This document shows, piece after piece, positions 9,570 through 20,027 of a stretch of DNA of 64,000 bases (within the stretch, counting starts at the first letter, position 1; every line of letters starts with the position of its first letter). Source of the DNA: Petrocella atlantisensis (lineage in GTDB: Bacteria > Bacillota > Clostridia > Lachnospirales > Vallitaleaceae); the NCBI RefSeq assembly GCF_900538275.1, contig NZ_LR130778.1, positions 3,096,001 to 3,160,000 on the forward strand. Reading direction: 5' to 3'. A program made the translations under genes and the position numbers. The notes beneath the pieces are model-generated. The model was not told the DNA's origin. It saw only the letters and a program-made list of their open reading frames with translations, and did not search any database.

Positions 9570-10625
9570 ATGAAGCAGAATGTTGTGGTAATATTTGGAG
9601 GACAATCGACAGAACATGATATATCAAAAAAGTCGGTACTGACATTTCTTCAGTATATGGATGAAAACTGCTATGAAGTCAAAGTGGTTGGTATAACAAA
9701 AGAAGGTAAATGGCTCTTGGTTGAAGGTGGTAAGGAAGATATTCTATCGGGAAAATGGGAAAAAAGTAAAGTCCCAGCAATGCTTTTACCGGATGCCACA
9801 CTTAAGTCTCTGTTAATCCATAGAGAAAAAGGTTTGGAATATTTCAAAGTAGATGTTGTGATACCGGTATTACATGGCTTATATGGGGAAGACGGCTCTA
9901 TTCAAGGCTTACTAAAGCTTGCCAAGATTCCTTTTGTAGGTTGTGGTGTATTAGCATCAGCTGTATCTATGGACAAATTCTATACCAAGCTGGTTGTAGA
10001 ACCTCTTGCTATCCGCCAGGCTAGATATATAGGTGTTTATAAAGAAAGTTATAACAGAGAAGTAATTGAAGAAGAAGTAGCCAATGAATTAGGGTATCCG
10101 GTATTTGTTAAGCCATCGAATGCGGGGTCATCTATTGGTGTGTCCAAAGCTGTGGATGGGGCTACCTTACATGAAGCGCTGTTGAATGCTTTTATACATG
10201 ATCGAAAAGTTCTGATTGAAGAGCATATACAAGGTAGAGAAGTGGAATGTGCGGTTATTGGCAACCTAGAGGTCAAAGCATCCGATGTTGGAGAAATCTT
10301 ATCCGCAGATGACTTTTATGACTTTGATTCAAAATACAATAACCCTGAGTCAAAAACGATTCTATCTGCAGATATGCCGGAGGCAACCAGACAGCGGATT
10401 AGAGAAGCAGCCATCGCAATATTTGGAGCAGTTGACGGACGTGGACTTTCACGGGTGGATTTTTTCATTGAGGACCTTACCGGTGAAGTTGTTTTTAATG
10501 AGATTAATACTTTCCCGGGCTTTACAGATATCAGTATGTATCCGATGTTGATAGAGGCTGAGGGGATAACAAGAAGTGAGTTGATTGACCATTTGATTCA
10601 GCTTGCGATAGATGATTGTATTTAG
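9570..10625 (+). CDS. ddl: D-alanine--D-alanine ligase
   Basis: This 351-residue ATP-grasp enzyme joins two D-alanines for peptidoglycan precursors. GGQSTEHDIS lies at residues 10-19, with the expected catalytic Glu at 15. The ATP-grasp part includes KPSNAGSSIGVSK, and FNEINTFPGFTDIS closes the active site. The omega-loop segment FYDFDSKY carries the tyrosine of ordinary D-Ala-D-Ala ligases rather than the histidine of VanA-type D-lactate ligases, so vancomycin resistance is not implied. The start is ATG at 9570 after GAGGT. The next gene follows after 11 bases. Confidence 0.95.
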   Translation: MKQNVVVIFGGQSTEHDISKKSVLTFLQYMDENCYEVKVVGITKEGKWLLVEGGKEDILSGKWEKSKVPAMLLPDATLKSLLIHREKGLEYFKVDVVIPVLHGLYGEDGSIQGLLKLAKIPFVGCGVLASAVSMDKFYTKLVVEPLAIRQARYIGVYKESYNREVIEEEVANELGYPVFVKPSNAGSSIGVSKAVDGATLHEALLNAFIHDRKVLIEEHIQGREVECAVIGNLEVKASDVGEILSADDFYDFDSKYNNPESKTILSADMPEATRQRIREAAIAIFGAVDGRGLSRVDFFIEDLTGEVVFNEINTFPGFTDISMYPMLIEAEGITRSELIDHLIQLAIDDCI

Positions 10626-10636
10626 TGGGTGACATA

Positions 10637-11059
10637 ATGAATAAGAATGTACTTATAAAGGTCAAAGGCATCCAAGGAAGTTTGGTCGAGGATGATGCCA
10701 TTGAAATGATTACAACGGGACAGTATTTCGAGAAAAATGGGAAAACATACATAAAGTATGAGGATACGGCCCTTGATGAAGATGTGGTTACATCTACAAC
10801 TATTAAGATAGATGCTGCACAGGTGAGTGTGCTTAGATTTGGTGCGACCAATACTCAACTTATATTTGAGAAAAACCAAGAACATTTCACCCCATATGAA
10901 ACACCCTTTGGCGTTTTTGAGATTTTTCTTAGGACGACGGACATTCAGTTTCATAGAGAAATCGATAAAGTGACGCTTAATGTAGCTTATAATATAGAAG
11001 TGAACCATACTGGCGCCATAGCATCCAACTTTCAAGTTGAGGTGACCAATCAAATGTAA
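10637..11059 (+). CDS. DUF1934 family beta-barrel protein (YwiB-like)
   Basis: This 140-residue protein matches the DUF1934/YwiB family: an N-terminal VLIKVKGIQ strand, YEDTALDEDVVTSTTIKI, and a C-terminal LNVAYNIEV strand, forming a calycin-like barrel. Its function is unknown. The start is set at ATG 10637, which avoids overlap with ddl; a longer in-frame form beginning at 10616 has no ribosome site. It probably forms an operon with ddl. DUF1934 genes commonly sit beside cell-wall or argS genes in Firmicutes. Confidence 0.85.
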   Translation: MNKNVLIKVKGIQGSLVEDDAIEMITTGQYFEKNGKTYIKYEDTALDEDVVTSTTIKIDAAQVSVLRFGATNTQLIFEKNQEHFTPYETPFGVFEIFLRTTDIQFHREIDKVTLNVAYNIEVNHTGAIASNFQVEVTNQM

Positions 11060-11198
11060 AGTTAAGAGGCTGTCTCTGAGATTATTCGAGTCAGCTCATT
11101 TTCTTTTATTCCACTACAACAGCTTGATATACAAGATTTTGTAATAGAATAGTCATGAATAAAAGATAGACAAAATGAGGTCATTTGCCGATATAATG

Positions 11199-11312
11199 GT
11201 TAAGGGTCAGAACTATATAGTTGAACTTTTGCATATCATATAAAGTTACGAACGCATCAACGTAACTCTATATGATATGCAATTAGAGAAACTTAGTAAT
11301 GAGCCTCTAACC
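11199..11312. repeat. Palindromic structured repeat, copy 1
   Basis: This 114-bp element has ends GGTTAAGGGTCAGAAC and TAGTAATGAGCCTCTAACC that are imperfect inverted repeats. The inner arms GCATATCATATA and TATATGATATGC, extended by GTTACG and CGTAAC, form a long stem. It is homologous over its full length, in opposite orientation, to the element at 43749-43866, with paired changes in the stem. It lies between the DUF1934 gene and the SLH operon. Confidence 0.8.
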
Positions 11313-11314
11313 AT

Positions 11315-11353
11315 ATGTTAAGGGTCAGAACATAGTAATGAGCCTCTAACCAT
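11315..11353. repeat. Internally deleted second copy of the palindromic repeat
   Basis: This 39-bp remnant keeps only the two ends of the neighbouring element (GTTAAGGGTCAGAAC joined directly to TAGTAATGAGCCTCTAACC). It directly follows copy 1, as expected from a tandem copy that lost its interior by recombination or slippage. Confidence 0.7.
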
Positions 11354-11395
11354 GGAATATGTACCTTATGTGCAAAAATCGATTCGGAGGTAATT

Positions 11396-14368
11396 ATGAA
11401 TAGAAAAAGATGGATCATCTTATTATGCTTAATATATGTGATGCAGTCCTCATGGACCAGCATGGCGGTGACAGATCGAGATATCCTATCAGATCCCGTT
11501 GCTAATGTGTATACGGCCAATGTACTTGGTCAAACCATATCCGATAATCTGAGTTTTTCAGATGTGCCTGTAAGTCATTGGGCAAAAGACCCAATCACAA
11601 GATTAGGTGCACTATCGATTGTAAAAGGCTATAATGAAAATAACGCAATGCGCTATAGGCCAAATGGGAATGTGTCAAAACAAGAAGCCTTAGCTTTTCT
11701 ACTTAGAGTTGTGGGACTTGAGGCGGCGGCCAATCAAGCAGCGGAGAACCTTGAGGTCGGCGAAGATGAAGGTCTGCTTAGCATCTGGTCAAAAGGCTAT
11801 TTGCAGGTGGCAGCGGATAATGGTTTGATTACTCAGTTGGAGTTAGACGACGGACTTATACTCGACCAAGAAGCCTTGGATCCTGAGTTTAATTTTATTC
11901 GTGCGCAAAATGTCAGTCGGGAACAAGTGGCTATGTGGTTGGTACAAGCGATAAATATTATTAATCCGGGTCGTATTGAACCTATTTACGTCAATAATAA
12001 GATATTTACACTCAGTGACTGGCAAAGCATAGATATAGCCTTTGTGCCTTATGTTGAAGCAGTTATGCAAGCAGGCATCATGGTCGGTGATGCAGATCGA
12101 TTCAGACCAAAAGGGAGTTTGACAAGAGCAGAAATGGCGCAAGTCATTGCAAATATTGATGACATTCTGTATGAAACCCTTGATAAGACTGTAAAAGGCG
12201 GTATAGTCGGTAGTATTAGTGATGCCGGCGTTATCGGTTCTATTAACAATGAAAGCAAAAGAACCATACTCATTCGTAACGATGAAGGTTTAGTGGATCA
12301 AGTAGATCTGATTGTTACCTCCAATGAGCAAAATAAAATATCAAGGTTAGACGTACCGGTACTAGGTCAAAATGGCGTAAGAGGTTTATCCTCCTTAAGA
12401 GAAGGCCAGAGTATCGCCTATATTGTTGATAACACGACACTTGAAATGGAATATGTCGTCATTAAAGGTGATATAACCACCACACAAGTAAAAGGTGTCC
12501 TTCAACCACTGATAGACATTGATAATGGTAATATTACTGTTAAAAATACTTCAGGCGTACCGCTAACGTATACACTATCTGTTGGCCTATATGACCTTGA
12601 AGAAAGGCAGATAAAAATAGGTGAGTATTACAGATCTATTGACAATGCACCGGTATCAGAGACCATAACATTAACCATTCAAAATAATCTGGTGACCAAA
12701 ATCGACCAGGAAGGTGCAACACCTCTATCATCAGAAGTCAGCGGTATTGTAAAAGAAATCAATACACAATTCAATTTTATTACCATTGAAAAATGGGATG
12801 GTGGCGAAATCACAAAATATTTCAACAAGGATCAAGTACGTGTTGAGAAACAAAATTATTATGATCTAGAAGATGAAATCGGATATATTGACGAGATTTT
12901 TCCTGAGTATGGATTTGATGAGAGAGATACAGGTATTGAAGCCATAGAGGTGGGTGATGTTGTTCATTTGCTAATGAGCAGCAATGGCCAATACATAGAA
13001 GCCATTAGCGCAAAAACCAATTACAATGTCAAATTCGGAGAGATTGTATCCATGGTATCTTATGGCGCAAATGGTGTTAATATTAGAGTCAACTATGGGG
13101 ACGGTTCCATTGGTTCATTAAATGTGGACGGTTTTGTGCCGGTGTTACGTTCATCAAGAAATATTGGTGTCGGTAACCTCCAAGTAGGGCAAATGATAAA
13201 AATCCTTATGAATCAAGGTGTTCTTGCCCCAGGTACAGTCGTAGAGACTGTAAAACAGATTGACGTAGACCCTTATGGCAATATCTATGCAAGAATTTAT
13301 AAAGGCGATCTAGGCTATATGAATATGGCAACAGGCACCTTAAGTCTATTAAACAGTTATCATTTGACTAAAACCGGCTGGAGTGGCTATAATCCGATGA
13401 CAGATTTAGAATTGTCAGGAGCAGGTGTTGAGATTTTCCATAATGGCAATCAGATTAGTTTAAGCTATGCGGATCGTTTTTTAAGAACAGATACGATGCA
13501 AGCCTATGTTGTAACAGAAAAACACTATGACCGTGAGAGAATCAAAAAAATCGTATTCGAAGACGGTCGAGATGATGTTCTGGCTTCAACCAATGTGAGT
13601 TATTCTAACGGCTATGATGCCATAAGACTTATAAGCTCTGTGGGTGATATTGGAGTCAATCCTGGTACGATTGTACTTAAAAACGATCATATTGTATCCA
13701 CAGGTAGTATCTTATCTCCAGATTATGCACAAGTTGTCTTAGCCGGTCAGGGTAGGGCTGTTATTGTCAATGTTTTACCTGAACCTAATAATGATGCCAT
13801 ATCTGTTTTTAGAGGGCGTATCAGCAATATTGAAACCAACCGTGAGGTGAAAGTTGAATCTCAAGCGATACTAAAAGATATGACTTGGATTTACTCACCC
13901 ATACAAAGAGAATTCACACTTTCTTACGATACGATGATCATGGATGAATCCGGAAGTATACCTCTTAGCGACTTCATCGATTATTCGGAACTATCAAAAG
14001 TGGATGAAGTTTATACCATAATCGCAGAGGGTACCAAAGCCACCCATTTGATTAAAAATCCGTATGCAACAGAAGGTGTTGTAGGAGAGATATATGGCAT
14101 TAACGGGGATGACACCATAAGTATAAAAGATGCTTTGGTATATGACAGTGCCACAAAATTATGGACAGAACTAAGTTTTAAGAACAATTATGCGACACTT
14201 GAAATCGTGACGGAATCCGTCATCATCAAGAACAATCAGGTTATAGATATAGAAGACTTGGAACTTGGTGATAGAATTAGAGCTATGGTAACGGTAGATC
14301 TAAGTGAACAGTTGAAACTAACAGATAACCGACAAGCAACAGGTTATATCCTGTTTGTAGAAGATTAG
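11396..14368 (+). CDS. Exported SLH-domain surface protein, 990 residues
   Basis: A signal peptide (about residues 1-25) is followed by three S-layer homology modules at about 55-103, 120-190 and 208-258. The first has FSDVPVSHWAKDPI and the third has FRPKGSLTRAEMAQVI. SLH modules bind pyruvylated secondary cell-wall polymer and hold the protein on the wall. The remaining 700 residues are beta-rich with repeating GDIV/GEIV-type segments and match no family I can name. The start is ATG at 11396 after CGGAGG. The gene leads an operon with the SLH protein at 14383 and the CtpA-type protease at 15895, so these three products probably work together at the surface. Confidence 0.9.
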   Translation: MNRKRWIILLCLIYVMQSSWTSMAVTDRDILSDPVANVYTANVLGQTISDNLSFSDVPVSHWAKDPITRLGALSIVKGYNENNAMRYRPNGNVSKQEALAFLLRVVGLEAAANQAAENLEVGEDEGLLSIWSKGYLQVAADNGLITQLELDDGLILDQEALDPEFNFIRAQNVSREQVAMWLVQAINIINPGRIEPIYVNNKIFTLSDWQSIDIAFVPYVEAVMQAGIMVGDADRFRPKGSLTRAEMAQVIANIDDILYETLDKTVKGGIVGSISDAGVIGSINNESKRTILIRNDEGLVDQVDLIVTSNEQNKISRLDVPVLGQNGVRGLSSLREGQSIAYIVDNTTLEMEYVVIKGDITTTQVKGVLQPLIDIDNGNITVKNTSGVPLTYTLSVGLYDLEERQIKIGEYYRSIDNAPVSETITLTIQNNLVTKIDQEGATPLSSEVSGIVKEINTQFNFITIEKWDGGEITKYFNKDQVRVEKQNYYDLEDEIGYIDEIFPEYGFDERDTGIEAIEVGDVVHLLMSSNGQYIEAISAKTNYNVKFGEIVSMVSYGANGVNIRVNYGDGSIGSLNVDGFVPVLRSSRNIGVGNLQVGQMIKILMNQGVLAPGTVVETVKQIDVDPYGNIYARIYKGDLGYMNMATGTLSLLNSYHLTKTGWSGYNPMTDLELSGAGVEIFHNGNQISLSYADRFLRTDTMQAYVVTEKHYDRERIKKIVFEDGRDDVLASTNVSYSNGYDAIRLISSVGDIGVNPGTIVLKNDHIVSTGSILSPDYAQVVLAGQGRAVIVNVLPEPNNDAISVFRGRISNIETNREVKVESQAILKDMTWIYSPIQREFTLSYDTMIMDESGSIPLSDFIDYSELSKVDEVYTIIAEGTKATHLIKNPYATEGVVGEIYGINGDDTISIKDALVYDSATKLWTELSFKNNYATLEIVTESVIIKNNQVIDIEDLELGDRIRAMVTVDLSEQLKLTDNRQATGYILFVED

Positions 14369-14382
14369 AGAGGAAGAAAGTC

Positions 14383-15873
14383 ATGAAAAGACTTATAATA
14401 ATCGGCATAATGATGACGCTTCTTCTTAGCCAAAGTGTGTATGGTAAAGAAGGCGACATGGGTCATATGGGTGGCATATCAGAAGGTAGCAATCTTCCGA
14501 AAACCATTGAAAGGTATGTCACCATACCCACGAATAAAACCAGAACGTATCAATATAAAGAAGTTGTTTTTTTATCCGGTGTGCCGACAGAATTTAACGG
14601 TACCATAACCATCAACAATGATGACAGTGTGACAAAAACAAAAACAGAAGGCAGTTATAAAGAAACTTACACAGTGACAGCAACGAGTGTCGAGGGTGAA
14701 GGTGAGCTTGATCGAACTCTAACCTTTACAACTTACTATAAAGTGAATAATAATATGGATTTTAAGAACCAGATTATCACCAACTCAGTCTTAACCGGTT
14801 GGGAAGAGGAAGTGACTTTAGGTGATACAACCTATACCCTTGATGAAGTGGGATCCTCCTTTTCAAAGTCAGGTGTTAAGGATTTAACGCCTGGCGTTGC
14901 TTACTTTAGTACATCCATTTCATATGTGGCTAAGTTCTTAGATGGTGATGGTAATCCGGTAACCTTAACAAGTAATGGTAGTAACTATGGCTATGATCAA
15001 CCCTGGTCTAAAATTGAGACCCAGGAGAGAAACATTGGTATTTCCAAAGGTGAAGGTAACACGGGCAACATGCAGGTGAGGGTTCAAACTGTTCATGAAG
15101 CTAAAAAAACCATTTATTATGATGCGACAGAACCCTTTGCCATTAGCTTTGGCGGGACGTATAATCAACGTATGGAAAGTGAAAGTAATTTGACCTATGA
15201 AGTGCTTTCTTATCACAGCAATCTGACCAACAGTCAGAAATATGGTCGTATTTCAATTAAAATGGCCAATCAGATTGAAAAACTACCGATTCCCGGTAAC
15301 CTGGACTTTTTACAAGGACACTGGGCAGAGGCTGATTTTAAAAAGCTTTACAGCATGGAAGTATTCACAGAAGTACCTCATAGTGGCATGCAATATGAAG
15401 CAATCAGCAGAGGGGCTTATATTAAGGCGCTTTGTCTTGCTATGAATATTGATATTTCAAAATACACCACACGTCCAAAGACGGTCATCTTTGGTGACGT
15501 TCCAGTAACACATCCCTATTATCCTTATATTATGGCGGCATATGACCAGAAACTCATCAAAGGAACAGGTGAGAACTTTGATGTGGATCGCCCAATTAAT
15601 AGAGAAGAAGCCTTTGTGGTATATGTGCGCGTTATAGGCTTGGAGCGTCTTGGCGTAACCCAATCGCCGATGACCCCATTTGTTGACGATGCGACCATCT
15701 CATCATGGGCAAAAAAAGAGATTATGGCCGGATACAAGCTTGGTATCATAAAAGGTGATGAGCTTGGCAGGGTCAAACCAAAGCAATGGATATCTAAATC
15801 AGAAGCGGCCGCAATCATTAATAGATTAATTGACTACTTACGATCAGATATTGGAGAAGACTACCGTAAATAA
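14383..15873 (+). CDS. Exported protein with C-terminal SLH domains
   Basis: This 496-residue protein has a signal peptide (about residues 1-21), a central region of about 280 residues rich in Thr and beta strands, and three C-terminal SLH modules (about 305-360, 368-425 and 430-490). The modules show LQGHWAEADFKKLYSM, IFGDVPVTHPYYPYI and FVDDATISSWAKKEI. The central region is not recognised. The start is ATG at 14383 after GAGAGGAAG. It lies 14 bases after the upstream SLH gene and 21 bases before the protease gene, so it is the middle member of a tight operon. Confidence 0.9.
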   Translation: MKRLIIIGIMMTLLLSQSVYGKEGDMGHMGGISEGSNLPKTIERYVTIPTNKTRTYQYKEVVFLSGVPTEFNGTITINNDDSVTKTKTEGSYKETYTVTATSVEGEGELDRTLTFTTYYKVNNNMDFKNQIITNSVLTGWEEEVTLGDTTYTLDEVGSSFSKSGVKDLTPGVAYFSTSISYVAKFLDGDGNPVTLTSNGSNYGYDQPWSKIETQERNIGISKGEGNTGNMQVRVQTVHEAKKTIYYDATEPFAISFGGTYNQRMESESNLTYEVLSYHSNLTNSQKYGRISIKMANQIEKLPIPGNLDFLQGHWAEADFKKLYSMEVFTEVPHSGMQYEAISRGAYIKALCLAMNIDISKYTTRPKTVIFGDVPVTHPYYPYIMAAYDQKLIKGTGENFDVDRPINREEAFVVYVRVIGLERLGVTQSPMTPFVDDATISSWAKKEIMAGYKLGIIKGDELGRVKPKQWISKSEAAAIINRLIDYLRSDIGEDYRK

Positions 15874-15894
15874 GCAAATTTAAGGAGACCAATT

Positions 15895-17280
15895 ATGAAA
15901 TCATGGATTAAAAAGGCAACCGTATTTTTATTGGTTATGGCCATATCGTTATCACCGGTTTACGGTGCTGAGCAAGGTAATACTTATGGCAACCGACTTG
16001 AGACCGTTATGCAGATGATACTAAGTAATCATATCAATGCCGACGAAATAACCCCGGAAATGCTGTTTGAAGCAGCCATGAATGGCGTTTTTGATGTACT
16101 GGACCCTTATTCTATGTACATTGGCGCCAGCAATGCGGAATCATTCACAGATACGCTTAACAATTCTTATGTTGGCATTGGCGTTTCCTTGATTCAAGAA
16201 GGTGACTATGTCGTTATAGAACGGGTATTTTTAGATGGACCCGCATATAAGAATGGGTTAAAGGTTCATGACAAGATTGTCAGTGCTCAAGGAACTTCAC
16301 TGGTTGGTAAAACACCTTCAGAAGCGGCTACCATTATTGTTGGAGAAGAAGGTACAGAAGTTAGTCTTAGGATTAACAGACAAGGCTATGAATTTGATAT
16401 GACTCTAATTCGAGGCAAGGTTACCATCAATGCCATTGATCAAGTCAATCTATCAGAGTTGTACCCGGACATACCAAAAACAGTTGCAGACCAAATTGGA
16501 TTCTTGAAGATTTCTAGTTTTACTAGAAATGTGGATGAAGAGTTGGAACCAATTTTGGAGGCCTATAAATCTGAAGGGAAAAAATATTTGTTATTGGATA
16601 TGAGAGACAATGGGGGCGGCTATGTAGATTCAGCAGTTAATGTTTCGAATTTGTTGGTGCCGGAAGGCCCTGTACTTCGATTTGTCAACAATACTGGAAG
16701 AGAGATTGTTTACTACTCAGAACTAAAAGATCCCAGCTTTAAGATTGTTGCCCTTGTGAATCGTAACAGTGCATCTGCTACAGAATTTGTAGCGGCAGCC
16801 ATTAGTGAATCCGGTATAGGAAGCCTCGTTGGAGAAACGACTTATGGCAAAGGTTTGGCTCAATATTTATATACTTTAGACGATGGTGCTGTCGTGAAAT
16901 TAACACAAGAAACTTTTTACTCTAGATCCAATAAACCCATTAATGATATTGGTGTGACACCGGATATACTTGTTGAGTATCCAAGTTATTTAACGAAGAC
17001 AAGTAAATTCTATCCACATGATAAGCATGCAGAGATCTTAGAAGTGGAAAGCATACTTGCTTTTCTAGATTATGAAGTGGGCACACCGGATGACTTATAT
17101 GACAATAAGACATTTGAAGCCATCAAACAATTTCAAAGCGACCAAAAAGTGTATGTATATGGTATTTGTGATTACTTAACTCAGGATCTTTTGAATAAGG
17201 CTTTTATGGAAAAGAAAAGTGAAAAAGACTTGCAACTGGATAAAGCTGTAGAAACATTAATGACACAAATGGGACTATAG
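15895..17280 (+). CDS. S41-family C-terminal processing peptidase (CtpA/CtpB type)
   Basis: This 461-residue secreted serine protease has a signal peptide (1-23), a PDZ domain (about 90-170), an S41 catalytic core and a C-terminal peptidoglycan-binding-like segment (FEAIKQFQSD). NRNSASATEF places the catalytic Ser at S294, and TYGKGLAQ gives Lys K319. Their 25-residue spacing is the same as in E. coli Tsp. LLLDMRDNGGG is the usual core strand. The family cleaves exposed C termini of exported proteins. Because it is the third gene of an operon with two SLH proteins, it may mature or remove these or other wall proteins; this is inference. The start is ATG at 15895 after AAGGAGA. Confidence 0.94.
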   Translation: MKSWIKKATVFLLVMAISLSPVYGAEQGNTYGNRLETVMQMILSNHINADEITPEMLFEAAMNGVFDVLDPYSMYIGASNAESFTDTLNNSYVGIGVSLIQEGDYVVIERVFLDGPAYKNGLKVHDKIVSAQGTSLVGKTPSEAATIIVGEEGTEVSLRINRQGYEFDMTLIRGKVTINAIDQVNLSELYPDIPKTVADQIGFLKISSFTRNVDEELEPILEAYKSEGKKYLLLDMRDNGGGYVDSAVNVSNLLVPEGPVLRFVNNTGREIVYYSELKDPSFKIVALVNRNSASATEFVAAAISESGIGSLVGETTYGKGLAQYLYTLDDGAVVKLTQETFYSRSNKPINDIGVTPDILVEYPSYLTKTSKFYPHDKHAEILEVESILAFLDYEVGTPDDLYDNKTFEAIKQFQSDQKVYVYGICDYLTQDLLNKAFMEKKSEKDLQLDKAVETLMTQMGL

Positions 17281-17299
17281 AAGAAAAATAGAAATCTTC

Positions 17300-17328
17300 T
17301 TGACTTCTAAGTGGGCAAGTACTAAAAT
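17300..17328 (+). promoter_or_regulatory. Sigma-A promoter for pyrG
   Basis: TTGACT (17300-17305), 17-bp spacer, TAAAAT (17323-17328). It lies 65 bases before the pyrG start. The expected start region lacks the GGGC initial sequence used for CTP-sensing reiterative transcription in Bacillus pyrG. Confidence 0.75.
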
Positions 17329-17390
17329 ATAGAAGTTGTTTTGAAATAGAATGGGCACAGATTAATTTGAAGCATAAGTCAAAGAGGTGA

Positions 17391-18998
<1,608 letters not shown>

Positions 18999-19047
18999 CT
19001 ATATAGTTGAGCTTATATATGCAATATATAATGATAAACCTATAGAC

Positions 19048-19086
19048 AAAAAGCCTTTCATCAATAATGATGAAGGGCTTTTTGTG
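19048..19086 (+). terminator. Terminator after pyrG
   Basis: AAAAAGCCTTTCATCA and TGATGAAGGGCTTTTT form a long hairpin (one mismatch) around ATAA, ending in a T run. It may also serve transcripts coming from the convergent ECF gene. Confidence 0.85.
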
Positions 19087-19120
19087 TTTGTTCTTTTATC
19101 TGTGAAGGATGCGTTTAATA

Positions 19121-19885
19121 CTATGCTTCCTCTTTGGGCAATTGGAATCGTAGTGTAATGGGAAGCATCAAAGTGGCTAAGGTAAGGCCGAAAGCAAATT
19201 GAACCATATTAGCAGGGATACTAAATACCGGTATGATCCAATTGCCATACATAACCCCATAAGTCCCGTAGTATAGAATAACCATGACGGAGCCGGCAAC
19301 GATGAATGCACTTATTTTATTAAAGTGCATAGCAATAGAAGGCTTAAAACGACTCATACCAAAAACAATGAACAGAGCTAGAGGTAACAGTAAAGCAATA
19401 GCCAGTATGATGTTTTGTGTGGAGAGAACCGTCGATAGGAGCTCAGTTTCATTTGCGATGACTTCTTCAGTAATCAGGTCTTGTGTAGCATCGACAATGC
19501 GGTTTGATGCGATTAAACCACGTACTAAGAATCCAAAACCCACCCACAAGAAACTGTAGAAGGCAGTTATAAAGCCTGTTTTTTTAAAATTACCAAGGTC
19601 CTCAAACATGTAACCAATCACATACGCCATAAGAGCTTTAATGATGAATGTGGGAAGGGCCCAGGAAGCATAGCCCAAATAAATATCAGCTAAAGCGGAC
19701 CCGATTCCGGCAGCCAATGCGCCGTTTTTCTTACCAAGGACAACACCACTGCTAAGTACAAGTGCATCGCCAATGTGGATATAACCGCCGGTAAATGGAG
19801 AAGGGAAGCTTAAGATACTGGTGCTGATAAAAGTAAGCGCTGCCATTAGACCGGAGTAGGTCAAAGTTTTTGTTGTGTTTTTCAT
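19121..19885 (-). CDS. ECF transporter S component (vitamin uptake)
   Basis: This 254-residue membrane protein has about six hydrophobic segments. The ECF S-component signature is TYSGLMAALTFISTS near the N terminus, followed by GGYIHIGDALVLSSGVVLG and GIGSALADIYLGY. S components bind a vitamin and use a shared EcfA/A'/T energy module encoded elsewhere. The start is set at the ATG at 19885 after AGGATG, not 22 codons upstream, because the longer form would run into the operator region. Divergence from a MocR regulator suggests a vitamin B6-type substrate (PdxU-like), which is inference. Confidence 0.85.
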   Translation of the reverse strand: MKNTTKTLTYSGLMAALTFISTSILSFPSPFTGGYIHIGDALVLSSGVVLGKKNGALAAGIGSALADIYLGYASWALPTFIIKALMAYVIGYMFEDLGNFKKTGFITAFYSFLWVGFGFLVRGLIASNRIVDATQDLITEEVIANETELLSTVLSTQNIILAIALLLPLALFIVFGMSRFKPSIAMHFNKISAFIVAGSVMVILYYGTYGVMYGNWIIPVFSIPANMVQFAFGLTLATLMLPITLRFQLPKEEA

Positions 19886-19911
19886 AAGAATCATCCTAAC
19901 TTGTTTTATTA

Positions 19912-19973
19912 TGTCAAAACGATGGTGTTGAATTTTTTCTTGTTTTGACACTTGAATAAACTTATACTATAAT
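19912..19973 (+). promoter_or_regulatory. Divergent promoter region with inverted-repeat operator, ECF/mocR
   Basis: TGTCAAAAC (19912-19920) and GTTTTGACA (19942-19950) are perfect 9-bp inverted halves with centres 30 bp (about three helical turns) apart. The second half contains the -35 of a consensus promoter for the regulator: TTGACA (19945-19950), 17-bp spacer, TATAAT (19968-19973). A protein bound to both halves would cover this promoter, so autoregulation by the MocR protein is likely. No good -10 is seen for the ECF gene, which may need activation. Confidence 0.75.
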
Positions 19974-20027
19974 GAAATTGACCTGTTTAAAAGTGCCAGT
20001 TATGATTATAATAAGGGGGACAGATTG

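Noticed and set aside
9570-10625. Vancomycin-resistance D-Ala-D-Lac ligase
   Set aside because: The omega loop has the Tyr of ordinary Ddl enzymes, and no vanH/vanX-like genes are adjacent.
11060-11198. Terminator after the DUF1934 gene
   Set aside because: GAGGCTGTCTC and GAGTCAGCTC can pair only partly and the following T-rich stretch is interrupted; not strong enough to list.
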